A stretch of DNA of 64,000 nucleotides from Lichenostomus cassidix (GCA_008360975.2 CM039195.1:15057010-15121009); one strand, 5' to 3'. Positions 24,195-35,756 are shown, counted from the first letter of the stretch. Notes: generated by a model from the letters alone, not told the origin. Program-made: numbers and translations.

Positions 24195-24440
24195 CGCATG
24201 TCCCCTCACAGCACCCCTTGGTGTTCCCTCACCGGCGCTTCCCCAGAGTCCCCATGTCCCCTCAGAATACCTGTGCTCCCTCACAGCCCCGGTGTTGCCT
24301 CAGAGTCCCTGTGTCCCTTCAGAGCCCCCGGTGTTCCCTCACAGTCCTCATGCCCCCTCACAGCCCTGGTGTACCCTCAGAAGCCTCGGTGTCCCCCTCA
24401 GATCTCCTGCGTCCCCTCGCAGCCTCGGTGTCCCGCCAGG
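24195..24440 (+). repeat. GC-rich minisatellite upstream of VRK3
   Basis: About a dozen imperfect copies of an 18- to 22-bp unit alternating (C)GGTGT(C/T)CCCTC and ACAGCCC/AGAGTCCC. It runs directly into the VRK3 CpG island, ending about 80 bp before the likely start codon. It gives long but meaningless open frames in all three plus-strand frames. Confidence 0.85.
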
Positions 24441-25080
24441 ACGAGGCGCGGCTCGGACGAGCGCATGCGCAGTGTCGGCGGCGGTGCGGCGGGCGGGCCC
24501 GGAGCGCTCCGGCCGGGCCATGTCTGGCATGCGGGTCCGCGGGCGGCGCGGGACGGGGGCAGGAACAGGGACGCGGACCCCGGAGCGGCTGCGGGCGGAG
24601 GTGCCCGCCGGCTCCCCGAGGTGCTGGGGGTGGAGGGAGCGGGGCGGTGGAAGCGGGGCGGCGGGCGGGCGCTGACGCTGTCCGTGTCCCGCAGGCCCAG
24701 CCGGTTCTGCCCGCATTGCGGGCTCGCCGTGGAGCCCGCGTTCCGCTTCTGCCCCGCCTGCGGCGGGAGGCTGCCCGCGCCGCCCGAGGAGCACAGCGAG
24801 CCCGCAGCGCCGGCCCCGAGCCCGCCGCCGGCCCCCAGCCCCGCCGCCTCCCCCTCCCCGCGGGCGGCCGCAGCTCGGCTCGGGTCCCGCTCGCCCCGCA
24901 AGCCCCGGCCCGGCCCGGCCGCGCCGCTCCCGGCGGACACGGTGCTCACAGACCAGGCAGGGCGGCAGTGGAGGCTGGTGCGGCTGCTGGAGCAGGGCGG
25001 CTGCGGGCTGGTGTATGAAGGTGCTGTGGGGCCCGGGGCGGGCAGGGTGGCCGGGAGGCGGGGTGTTTTCCTGGCTGTGG
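24440..25080 (+). promoter_or_regulatory. CpG-island promoter of VRK3
   Basis: Very high CpG density across the putative first exon, the 74-bp first intron and the zinc-ribbon exon. No TATA box. The start site probably lies in 24440-24515, between the minisatellite and the ATG at 24520. Confidence 0.7.
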
Positions 25081-28000
25081 GTTCGGTGACGGCTGTCGGG
25101 TCGTCCCGAAACCCCCAGAGCCTGCAGACTGGGTGACACTGGGGTGTCCGCCGGGCTGGCAGTGACCCACAGGCCTGCAGGATCCGGCATTCATACAAAT
25201 CCTGAACTGGAAGGGACCCACAAGTATCCTGGAATCCAGGTCCTGGCCCTACACAGACACCCCAACAATCCCATCCTGTGCATCCCTGAGAGCGTTATCT
25301 AAATGCTCCTGGAGTTCTGGCTGCCTTGGGGCTGAGACCATTCCCTGGGGAGCCTGTTTAGTGCCTGACCATCCTTGAGGGGAAGAGCGTTTTCCTGATA
25401 TCCAACCTAAACCTTCCCTGTCACTGCTCCAGCCGTTCGTTCACTGGGCATCTGCCTGCCAGCCACTCTGCCACCAGCATAGTATCAAGCCAAGACCAGG
25501 CTGCTCTGTTATGATGAAATGTCCATCCTTAGGGGCCACACTTCCTTTTTCTGTTCTTTTAGGTCCAAAACCTATTTACTGTGCAGGAGTTCCTGTGCTG
25601 TAATGGGTGTCAACACCCAGTAAATGTCAATTCTCAGCCTGTTTTGGGGCCAAAGGAAGAAACTACACCACATGGGCTGCTTCTGAGCCATTTAGTGAGT
25701 GCTGATCTTTTCAGTCAAGTTGTAAACTTCCAAAGGGGAGTTTTTGATCTTCTTCCCTCTTGTTAATTTGGAAACTGTACAGAAAGAATTTTCTCCATTA
25801 CCAAGTTTTGCCTTATACTTGGCTTTACTTTCTTTTTCATTATTCAAGCTGTTGCATAATGAAGTCTGAGCACTCATCTATGTTATTAAAAAGATGTGAT
25901 GAAAAGGAAAGTCAATAGTGGAAGGTGCTTTTATAGAAATAGGTTTTAGGTGATAAGCAGCAGGTAACCTGTGAATACCACTTGGTTTAAGAGCAGGAGA
26001 AGAGGAAGTGCCATGAGGCCAAGTCATGGGTGCAAATCCTATTGGAGAAAGGCGGCCACATAAAACTCTAACACCCATATGGAGCAGAGGGACTTGACAT
26101 CCCCTACAGACTTGTCAAACCATGGAGTGAGCTGGAGGCAATGCTCAGCAAATTAATTTGGGGGTGCCTTTGAAATTCTACTAATGTTCTATTCATTACA
26201 TACCCCTCAAAGCCCCCCACTACTGTAACCATGCCCAGATGCTTCTATGACTTAAGCACTCGCAGCATGTCAGGGTGCTGAGCTCCTGGACCAAGGTGAG
26301 AATTATTTTGTAGTAATCTGGGAAGGTACTGTCACAGAGGATGCTTTGCAAAGCCCAAGGGAAAGAAGCAGAGGATGAGTAAATCTAGCTGCACAGGTTG
26401 CATTTAATGATGCAGAACCTCTTTTCCGTGCTCCTGTAACCACATCTGTTCCATCCTTCCACAGCGCAGTCAGCATCTGGAACCTGTCCTCAAAAGCAAA
26501 GCTACTCCCTCAAACTTGTGAGTTTTGATCTGTTTGGGTAAGGAATAGTGCATAGAGTTCTGTGTCCCAACCTGTTTGGCTCAGAGTATCCAAGGAATTT
26601 GGAGAGAGTGGTCACAGAGATCCCTGCTAGCTTAGGAGATAGATCTAACCTCCTGAGAGGGTATTGTGCTGAGATTTCAGTACCAGTTGGCTCTTCTGCT
26701 AAAGGTGTGAGGAGAATGAATATGAGAATTAAAAAACCCCAAAGCTTAAAAAAACCCCGAAGCCTTAATCACAGAAGGTTGCTGCTTTGATCAACCAGGC
26801 TGAGGAACCTCCAGAACTGAACTTGGTGGTGTGAGGTGGAGACCTTAATTCAGGAATGTCAGACCAGCTTTTCTTTCTGACAGGCATGCATACATGCTGC
26901 TGAAGTCTGGGGAAAGTGGAGAGTTTGCAATTTGGTGCTGTGCTGAGGCTGTGTGAGAGCCAGCATGGAGACACTGTTTAATGCCAAAGCACATTTTGAA
27001 ATCAAACATGAATTATAGTTGGAGTTCCAAGCCAGCTTCCCAGGCACTTCTCAATACCTTGGATTCTCTAGAAATGTGTTATTTCTAGTAACAGCTGTTC
27101 TGTGGTAGAAATTCAGTTGATTGATTTTTCAGTAGCTCATAAACCAGAGCAGAAAGACTCTTTTCCATTTTCTTGTCTGCTGTGGCTCTTGGGGGTTGCT
27201 GGTCTGTAGGAGGGCCAGTCCTGACTGATGGCTCTGTGGGACTCTTGCAGGCACTTGGATAATCCCTCTGCCTTTTGTCAGAGGAGACATGTGAGAGGAT
27301 GGAGAAGGAATACAGTATTGATGAGAAAATACAGCTAAATGTGACAAAACTAGAACCAGTAGGTGGGAAACTATAATCACCTCAGTAGGCAACACTCCCA
27401 ACTTCTCTGTTTTGCACCTTTTGGCTGCTTGGTAGTCTGCTGAGCACTGCGGAGTGTGATATGGCACAAGGGAGCATTTTGGCTTTGGGGTTTGATGGCC
27501 CACATGGGCTCACAGGCAAGATTCAGAGTGAAATACCCTCTGGAAACATGGTCCATGTTGTCTGAAACCTGCTGTTCCTACAGCTACCCTTGATACCAGT
27601 TTTGTATCAAACCAGGTAGAATATAACACCACTGCTCCCTCTCATGCATGAGAGCAGCCATCCTGAGTTAGTGTTGAACAGATACATGTATGTAGGCGAA
27701 CACAGACATACTGAGTGTCAACTATGTGCAGTTGAGGTCACTCTATGACAGCAATATCTTAACTATTACAAATACAGACTTTCTTGTCTCACTTTCTTAC
27801 TTGTCTCACTTTCTGGCAGCTAAAATAAATGTTGCAGCTCTCTGTTTAGACTTGCCTGTTTGTAGAAATAGCCTCATCCCTGCTGTGGCTAAGAAGGTCA
27901 CCTCTGGCTCCCTTTAACTTAAGAGCTTTGGGACCAGAGCTCTCTCCAGGCTGCACCTGGGCTGCACTGCCTGGCTGTTGTTAGTCCCCAGACAGCTGTA

Positions 28001-31000
28001 AATGGGCTGCTGGAAAGGCCCAACCTGAGAAAGCCCCTCCCCTGTTCTGTGCTGATGCTCAGAGTGTATGTGGTTGTTAGGGGCAGCATTAAATAGTGAA
28101 CCAAGACACCTGAGCTCTGTTCTCTGCTCCGTTTGTTGATCTTTGCTTTCTTTGAAATGAGTAGTGAAGGTCTTAAAGCAATCTTACCCTAGTTTCCCTT
28201 TCCAGCAGGATGTGTGTGGCTGAAGTAATGCTCCTCCTTGCTGTTCCCTTTAGGATGCCAAAGATGGGAGGATCTACAATGAACAGAATTTCTTCCAGCG
28301 AGCTGCCAAGGCAGGCACAGGTTGGTGCTTCTTGGGAGGGCAAGGACTAAGGACAGCTGGCATCCCCCTCTCATTAGTTATGTGAATCTCTTGGAAGGCC
28401 AGGCTAGAATAAATCAACTCCCTGCTCAGTTAGTGCCAGAGTGCTGAGGAGTTCAGTCAATGCCAGCTCTCCCAGAAATCTGTGTGCTGTAGGACATCAC
28501 AGTACGTGCAGAACTTTCTTGATCTTCTCACTCTGTGTTGATGTCTCTGGGAGCTGTCCAGCCCTGCAGCCTGACTCACCTTGGCTCACTCTCCCATCAC
28601 TCTTCCATGGGTGGTTCTTTCAGCTGCTCTCTGGTATGGACTCCATTGACCCCAAAACTTGAGCAAGAGCAAAGCTGCCCGGAGAATGTGGACAGGGGTG
28701 ATGGAGAAATTTATGTCAAATCAACACTTCTGAGAAAACTATAAAAATCTGCTTCTCCATCCCCCTCTCTCTCCCCGTTCCTTGTTTTCCCTAGCCCTGT
28801 AGCAATCCCATGCCTTAACCTGCTCTGGTATTCCCAGAATCCTCCCTCTTCCATTCTTGCTGTACAGTGCTATATGCATTGACATGCCAGTACTCCTTCA
28901 CATCAGGCTGGAATTCTGGGATAGAGTCAGGATGAGAGGCTTCCCATTGTCAGCTGTCCAGGGCAGAGCAGAACTTCAGGGGAGGAGCATCCCTGACTGA
29001 GCTCCTCCCTCCTGGAGCTTCTCAGCAGCATCTGCTGCACTGTCCTCTTCTCTCCCCTTGTAGTGGAGAAGTGGAAGAAATGGCATTCCGTGCCGCTGCT
29101 GGGCATCCCCAATTGCGTTGGCTTTGGACTTCATGCAGACAGCTACAGGTGAGGTGACTAAACTCCTGGGCCATCTGAGCATCTCTGGCTTTTCCTGTCC
29201 TCCCCTCGCTGTCTGCTAGTCCTTTTGTCATTGTCCCCTGGGCTCCTGACCTTACACACTGCTCCAATCATTTAATAAATGCTTTGCTTCTCACTACCCC
29301 TTTTCCTTCAGTCCTTGTGTTGCTGGTGAAGTTACTGCTTTTGCTGCTGCTGTCCCTCAGGCCAGGGGACACCTTACTTTGGTCCTTGACACTTAACACT
29401 CAGGGGGAGACTCAGGCTGTGTGTCTGCAACACATGACCAGCACATGTGTCTCCTTTATAAGAAATTTTCTCTTATCAAAAGTCAGGGAAATGTTTGCCC
29501 AGGTTCAGGTCAACTTGGAGTTGAAATGGGGTCCAGTGGATGACTTGACAAGTGTCTGTTGCAGGGTCTCCAAACTAGGTAGGTATTGCCATGTGCAAAG
29601 CCCTTTTCTCTTGCAGGTTTTTGGTGTTTTCTGACTTGGGACGGTCTCTTCAGTCAGTCCTGAGTGATGGCCTGCACTTGCTGAGGGAGAAGGCTGCTTT
29701 TCAGATCGCAGTTCGCCTGGTATGTGGAGAACCAATCCTTCCGAAGAGACGTTTTCAGAAAAGACTTCTAACTTCCTTCTGGATCTCCCAGAAGTGTTTT
29801 AAGGCTGCTCCAGGGGCTTGGGTGGGGTCTCTTAAGTAGCATCTTTCAGGCCTCCTGTAAACTTCAGTAGCACCTTTCAAGCACTGTGTCACCTTGAAGG
29901 AACTTGGGATAAGAAGAACCTGACCTTTGAACTTGAAGGCTGTGAGACATCGTGTTTTTAGTGCTCCTCCACATGGCTGCAGGGAGCTGGGGAAGGTCCA
30001 GCTCAGTGATAGCCAGGGTGCTGCTGGAGCCTGCATGGATCTGATATGCTCCCCCTGTTTATTCCCAGCTAGACTGCCTGGAGTACATTCATGAGAATGA
30101 GTATGTGCATGGGGACATCACTGCTGAGAACATCTATTTGAACCCAGCAGACCTCACACAGGTAGGGAGCAGGAGTAGAGTTGCCAGGAACGGGCACTGG
30201 AGGTGGGATTGTGACATGGGATAGGGCAACTCCCAGGTCCCTGCCTTGGGCAGGGCAGCAGAGCAGGCTGGGCAGTGCTCAGGCAGGGGCTGTGGGGCGG
30301 CACTGGGAGCTGCACTGTGCTCACATGGGTGCTCTGTGCTGCCCTGCAGGTGACCCTCGCTGGCTATGGTTTTGCGTTCCGGTACAGCCCTGGGGGGAAG
30401 CACGTGGCTCGGCGTGAGGGCAGCAGGACCCCTCATGAGGGCATGGTGGAGTTCATCAGCCTGGACAGCCACAAGGGTGCAGGTGGGTCTGGGTGTGTGG
30501 CACAAGCTGGAGCTGTTCCTGTGGCGGTGCTCCCTGGAGCTGGGGCTCCCCGCTGGTGTTGCTGCTACTGCTGCTTTCCAGGCATTCACATGCACCAGGA
30601 ACTAGGTTCCTCTTTGGGCTGTTCACTCCTGCCTCCTGATGGCTGCTGTGTTGGGACTTGCCAGATCACTCAGTGACTGCAGCAGGGATGTTCCTGCTCC
30701 ATCTGGAGCCTTGGCTGCTGCAGGCATGTGGGGAATAGAAAACAGGGCCCTTCGTGCTGGCTTAGCAGGGATCTGTTTCAAACCAGACTGGATTCTTGCC
30801 CAAAACAGATTTGCTGCAAGCTCTGCTCTGACCTTGAAGCAATGAGAGCCAGGAAGGCATTTAAATCATAGAATCACTTTGGTTGGAAAAGACCTTTGAG
30901 ATCATTGAGTCCAACTGTTCCCTAGTGCTGCCAAGGTCACCACTAACCCAAGTTTCCAAGTGCTGCATCCACACTTTTAAATCCCATAGGGGTGGGGACT

Positions 31001-33841
31001 CCATACTTCCCTGGGCAGCCCATTCCAAATTATCCAGTCCCTCTCCTGGCTGGGACATGACTGCTCTCTCCCAGTGCTCAGGAAATCTTCCTCCAGAGGA
31101 TGGGAGATGATTCCTGAACTATGTGAGTTAGCAGGCTCCCAGGAGTTTTGATATCCCAGAGCACATCCTCACGCTTTTACATTTACTTCCACCCCTTCAC
31201 GAGTGACATGTGAATGTCTCTTGCTTCCCATTAGGACCATCTCGACGGAGTGACTTGGAATCTCTGGGCTACTGTCTTCTGAAATGGCTCTGTGGCATTT
31301 TGCCTTGGTCTGATGAGCTGGACAAAGTAGAAGCTGTGGTGGAACAGAAAGAAAGGTAGAAGAAATCATATACTCTTTTGGGAAATGCACATGTCAGGGT
31401 TTGACCCTGACTAAATGCCAGGCACTTCTGCTCTCTCCTGCTGCAGACATGCAGAGAGGGGAAAGAAAAAAACCTGTAAAAACACACACCAATCTCATTA
31501 GTTAAGTGAGATAGGACACTGGTAGGAGGGTGCACGGAAGAAAGGGCAGACAGGCTCTAAACTTAAAGTTGCAAAGTGATCTAATTACCTAACCGAGTCA
31601 GAGGATACATGAGAGGCAAAAATAAACTTTTCATACACTATTTTGTTCATTCACCCCCCTCCCTCTTACGAGCCCATTTTTTATTCACCCCCTTTCTTCC
31701 TTCTAACCAACAGTTCGGGTAGGGGGCAGGGTGTGGGGTATTTTCTCAGTCCACAGAGCAGACTTCATCACCACAATTCTTCTACTACAAATACTCTTTA
31801 ACTCTACTTATCTCTCTTCAGACAGTTTCTCTGCTCTCACCCCCTCCCTCTTAAGAAGCAGTCTCTCTGCTCACCCCCTTCTCTCTTTCCAAACCAACAA
31901 CACAGGCAGGGGGCAGGGTAAGGGGTTTGTTCTCTGGTCAGCCCATCAGGGAGAGAGGTCCTCTACTTAACCATGGGGTCCCTCCCACGAGAGACAGTCC
32001 TCTGGGAACTTCTTTGGCGTGGGTCCAATCTCACGAGCAACATCCTGCCCGAATTCTGCTGCAACATGAGTCTCTTTGTCCATAAGGTGCTGTGCAGACT
32101 CTCCCGAGCCGAGACCAGGCTGCTTCCATCCCAGGAGCAAGGAAAAGGCCTTTCTCTCCCTTGCAAGGCCTTTGCAGTTTTAACTCTTTAGATGAGACTC
32201 CAGCTGGATCACAGCTTCTTCCAGGCATCCACCTGCTCCTCTGGCATGGGCTGTGGGTAGATTTCTGCACCCCTGTGGACTCCATGGGCTGCAGGGTGAC
32301 CTCCTGCTCCCCCCGTGGTCTTCACCACGGCTAGCAGAGGCTTTTCAGCTCCGGCACCTGGAGCACCTCCTGCCCCACCTTCTTCACTGACCTTGGCGTC
32401 TCCATGCTGTTCTCCCTTCACATATTTTTACCTCCACCTCCTCCTCCTCTAACTACAAAGAAGTGCGTGCCTACCTTGTTTTGATTTCTTCTTGAATATG
32501 TTTTCACAGAGGTGTAACTAGCACCTCTAATTGGCCCAAACTTGGCCAGCAGCACGTCCATCACCTTCGGAGCTATCAGAGATTGGCTCTGCTGGACTTG
32601 ATGAAAAAACTTCCAGAACTTTCACTCAGGACACACAGGAGCCATCTTTGTGCCACTCCCCACCCCTCAGACACCTCCCCAGGCCTACCACAACAGCTTC
32701 TGAGGGGTCCAAATTTCTCCTAGATGTTAAAAATACCTTGCTGATGTTTTGGGCCAATCAAAACCACAGCATATCAGAAAGAAGTGAGGGGGTTTTGTCA
32801 CTGAAATCCCCTGGTCACAATACACTGTTGGGATGTGGTAAATCATGCAGCCAAGGCTGAGCCTGGCCCCAGGGTGTTTGATGAACCCCAGGTTCTGCTT
32901 CATCCACAACATGCCCATCTGAATTCAGCCTTTTGGGAATTTTTTTTTTGTCCCTGTTGTCAAAGCCAGGTGCTCAGGTGTCTGCTCCATTGCTTCTCAC
33001 CTGACAGGACTCTGTGCTGACTATTCCAGGTACAGAAAGGATGTGAGATACCTTCTCCAGCTGTGCTTCAGGCAGAGATCCATTCCAGGTATGGGCTTGC
33101 TCTCAGCAGCAGTGGAACTCAGGGAAGGAGGATTGACTGTACCTGAAGCCAGAACTTTCTCTGTGCTGGGGTGCTAGTCCAGAATGGCTTCCAGTGGTGA
33201 TAGTGACCAAGCATTGCATGGGCTGGCTGGCAGGCTGGGAACAAATCCCTTGTTTTCTGTACAGCAAAACACGGAGTGCTGCTTCCCATGATCTGCTTTC
33301 ATGAGCCTTGCTGAAGGTACAGGTGTGCTGGTGGGTTTATGAATGCAGTATCTGGGGCTAGAGGTCACTTCCCCATCTCATTTTGTTGCTCAGAGAAGCT
33401 GTGGCTGCTCCACCCCTGCAAGTGTTCAAGGCCAGATTGGACAGGGCTTGGAGCAATGTCATCTAGTGGAATGGCCGTGGCAGGGGTTGGAAGAAGGTGG
33501 TTTTTACGGCTCCTTACAATCTAAACCAGCTGGTAATTCTATTGTATTCTGTGAGCTTTATTAGTCTTGGTTTGGTTTTCCTCTCCGTGCAGATGCCCAG
33601 GGGGTGGGTGAGCTGGCTGCAGGACGAGCAGTCTGAGACAGCCATTTGGCAGCTGGAGTTTCTGTGCTGCTGCAGTGTCCCTTTCTTTGCAGATGCCCTG
33701 GAGTGCTATCTGGAGCAGGTGATGGCACTGGAGTACGAGGAGAAGCCTGACTACACAGCCCTGCGCCAACTCTTCAGGAAGCCACTGGAAAAGATGAAAG
33801 CTTCAGCCTATGACTCTGTGGATGTCCAAGTGGTGCCCTAG
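24520..33841 (+). CDS. VRK3: VRK3, vaccinia-related kinase 3 (zinc-ribbon pseudokinase), complete coding model
   Basis: Exons: 24520-24620, 24695-25020, 26466-26518, 28254-28320, 29064-29148, 29617-29719, 30069-30161, 30350-30482, 31235-31355, 33030-33088, 33693-33841; 1290 nt, 429 residues (human 474). Phases join throughout. A zinc ribbon has C39-x2-C42-x10-C53-x2-C56 (FCPHCG..FCPACGG), the VRK3 hallmark. A Pro/Ala/Ser-rich linker with basic SPRKPRP follows. The kinase-like domain keeps a glycine loop EQGGCG (133-138), Lys159 in SLKL, and HGDITAEN (259-266). The DFG motif is replaced by GYG (281-283), so metal binding should be lost. C-terminal lobe words [13 protein letters not shown] and YEEKPDY match VRK3. 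Mammalian VRK3 is a nuclear scaffold that activates the phosphatase VHR against ERK. The start codon (24520, or 24529) is the least certain part: it follows from phase, because the zinc-ribbon exon has no ATG before FCPHC. Confidence 0.93.
25190..25425 (-). mobile_element. CR1 LINE fragment, minus orientation, in VRK3 intron 2
   Basis: Contains ACACCCCAACAATCCCATCC, ATTCCCTGGGGAGCCTG and GATATCCAACCTAAACC. Same subfamily as the copy at 6285-6462. Confidence 0.85.
26466..26518 (+). other. VRK3: VRK3 exon 3, 53 nt, carrying the ATP-site lysine
   Basis: Bordered by TTCCACAG and a GTGAGT donor. It encodes [18 protein letters not shown], aligned with human VRK3 PQKQKFSLKL. It joins phase 1 upstream to phase 0 downstream, exactly as needed between the P-loop exon and the DAKDGR exon. 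Its short length makes it easy to miss in automatic annotation. Confidence 0.9.
30866..31090 (-). mobile_element. CR1 LINE fragment, minus orientation, in VRK3 intron
   Basis: Starts ATCATAGAATCACTTTGGTT and continues through GAGTCCAACTGTTCC and CCTGGGCAGCCCATTCC, the reverse complement of a CR1 3' region. Confidence 0.9.
31392..32830. mobile_element. LTR-type endogenous retroelement sequence in VRK3 intron (solo-LTR-like)
   Basis: Unlike CR1. It opens TGTCAGGGTTTGACCC and holds two similar ~100-bp modules (about 31650-31745 and 31838-31935), each with a CCCCTCCCTCTTA stretch and a GGGGGCAGGGT box. Further on is a TTGGCCAGCAGCACGTCCAT segment of a type I associate with songbird ERV LTRs. No gag, pol or env reading frame is present, so it looks like a solo or decayed LTR. 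The right border is uncertain and I could not find a target-site duplication, so strand is left open. Confidence 0.5.
33386..33555 (+). mobile_element. CR1 LINE fragment, plus orientation, in last coding intron of VRK3
   Basis: CTCAGAGAAGCTGTGGCTGC, AAGTGTTCAAGGCCAG, GGGCTTGGAGCAATG and a terminal ATTCTGTGA. The element ends about 140 bp before the last coding exon. Confidence 0.85.
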
Positions 33842-34428
33842 GTGAGTGCCAGCAGTCCTGGTACCTGCTGTGTGTGCCCTTTGCTGCCATAGGCAGGTGA
33901 GGACAGAGCAGGCCAGGCTGTGACATCTCTCCAGGTGAGACCAACCTGCTCCTCCTGACATGTCATTCCCTACTGAAACCAGTCCAGTGCTGTACAAAGC
34001 CAGGCTTAGCCTGTGTTTCCTGAAGTTATTATTAACCCATGAAGGGTTAATAAAGCAGAGGCTGAAGAGGCTTCAGGGAAGTGATAACAAAATGCAGACT
34101 TCATGCCATCTGGTAATTTTTTCTTTTTTTAAATCTGAAGCTCTGGGCTGTATTTTTTGTTCTTCTCTCTCAGAAAGCAGCCTGTAGTTCTGGTTTTAGT
34201 GCCTCAGCCCTGAGGCAGTGGTGGCTCTCAAGCCCAGGTGCTATTTTAGCCATGAGGCACCTCCAAGAGTGAGGCTTGATACAGTCAGATCTGGTTTTAG
34301 TGCAGGGCTGCACCAGCCAAGGCTGCTACATCCAGCAGCAGAACAGAGCCAACTTTTCACCTAATTTCCTCTTCCTGGGAAGGAATTAAACTGATTCATC
34401 TTCCCCTTCTCTCCTTTTCTTCTTTCAG

Positions 34429-34745
34429 ATCAAGAAAACTTGCACAGGAAGAGTTCAGAGCTTTCTGCAGTGAGGCCTTTCCCAGATATATTTTAACTTT
34501 CACCAGTTTTAGAATGAGTGAGCTTTTTATAAGTGTTTTCTTCCCATGTTAACATGACCCAGTGCTGAAGTTTGAGCTTCTGCTGTACCAAGTTAATGTG
34601 AAGATAATCCTGCATGGCAGGTCAGGGGAAGCAGTAGCTGGAGAACTGCAGTGGAGCTACCATGAGCCAGGAAACTAAATCAGGGATTTTCTCTTTTAGA
34701 GTGGCAATAGAGGGTTTTGTAATAAACTTTGTGGACAAGCACCCA
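34429..34745 (+). other. VRK3: VRK3 3'UTR exon with poly(A) signal
   Basis: The last coding exon ends TAG|GTGAGTG, so a donor follows the stop codon directly. A strong acceptor (CTTCTTTCAG) ends at 34428. An AATAAA at 34721-34726 puts cleavage near 34740-34750. A second AATAAA at 34049-34054 inside this 3'UTR intron could end an unspliced alternative transcript. Confidence 0.7.
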
Positions 34746-35756
34746 AGGCTGCTGTTGGTTATTTGGCACATTCAAGGCCTTTTAGGGTTGTGAGTGTGGT
34801 TTGAGCCCTGTGTTCCTTGTGAGATTTGTGCAAATAGCCTTCAGGCAGTGCCACTGCAATTTAACCATCAGAACTCAGCTCAGAGCTACACCCTGACCTC
34901 ATCCCAGCAGTTCTCCAAGCCTCAGGCTAGGGAATGAGGGGAAGGAAGACTGGGACCCATCTCTAATAACAAAACAATTTTATAAAAAAACCAGTCAGTC
35001 AATAAACACTCACTACACTGTGTGTATCTGAACTGTTGCCTAGGCCACAGTAAAATCTAAAGAGTCCTGAAGTCCAGTTCCAGTGTTAACTTCAGTGACA
35101 CCTTTTTGAAATCTTGCACCTTGGTATTCCAATGTTCACTATGTGTTAAGGCACAGAAGGATTTTTCAGGTGAGGAAAACATGGCAACGAGAGACGAGGC
35201 AAATGGGGTTTAAACCATGTGAGAGGTAGGTGAGAGAGCAGCTCAGACCTGCAGTGAGCCTTCATTTACCTCTGGGGTTTTTCAATTAGAACCTTGTATC
35301 AGTGCAGCAAATGCCATAGACAAGAGGAAAGGGGAGCTGAGGGAGACCTGGCCAGAGTAAAAAGACAGTACAACCTCAAAAAAGGTCTTTCAAGTGGAAG
35401 AATTCAAGCATAGTGTTACATTCAGAAACTTGAGAACCAATGTCAACTCATTTCACTCATAGTGCCAGGTCTCAAAGGAAGCAAGGGACAGGACAGTTCT
35501 GTTCATGAAGAAGGATGACAAAACTGGGCTATAAAGTTTCATAGAGAGAGCAGAACCTTAGGAGACAATCAGACAATAGGGGATATGTAAAAAGGCAGCT
35601 GTGAAGGGAGGAAATAGCCCAGATGTACAAGACAGACAAGGCTGAAGGGAAGGGGGTTGTTCTTTTGGAGGTATTTACAATTATTCACTATTATCCCTGT
35701 ATGACTGCAACAGAAATACTGTTTCCAGGAATCCTGGAAAAGTTAAAAGCAAGAAA
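34746..35756. other. Tail-to-tail spacer between VRK3 and CCNF
   Basis: About 1 kb holding the 3'UTR of CCNF (minus strand). I see no canonical minus-strand AATAAA before the VRK3 3' end, so the CCNF cleavage site is not fixed and the two 3'UTRs might overlap. No separate gene recognised. Confidence 0.5.

Noticed and set aside
23609..24199. 196-residue minus-strand frame upstream of VRK3
   Set aside because: Mixed low-complexity and random composition, no domain, no acceptor or donor supporting it, and part of it antisense to the minisatellite edge.
24166..24675. Upstream extension of the VRK3 frame from an ATG at 24166
   Set aside because: The extra residues are a direct translation of the minisatellite; the ATG at 24520 lies at the CpG-island core and is the simpler start.
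24348..25190. 280- and 266-residue minus-strand frames antisense to VRK3 exon 2
   Set aside because: Shadows of GC-rich coding DNA; no start context, domain or splice logic.
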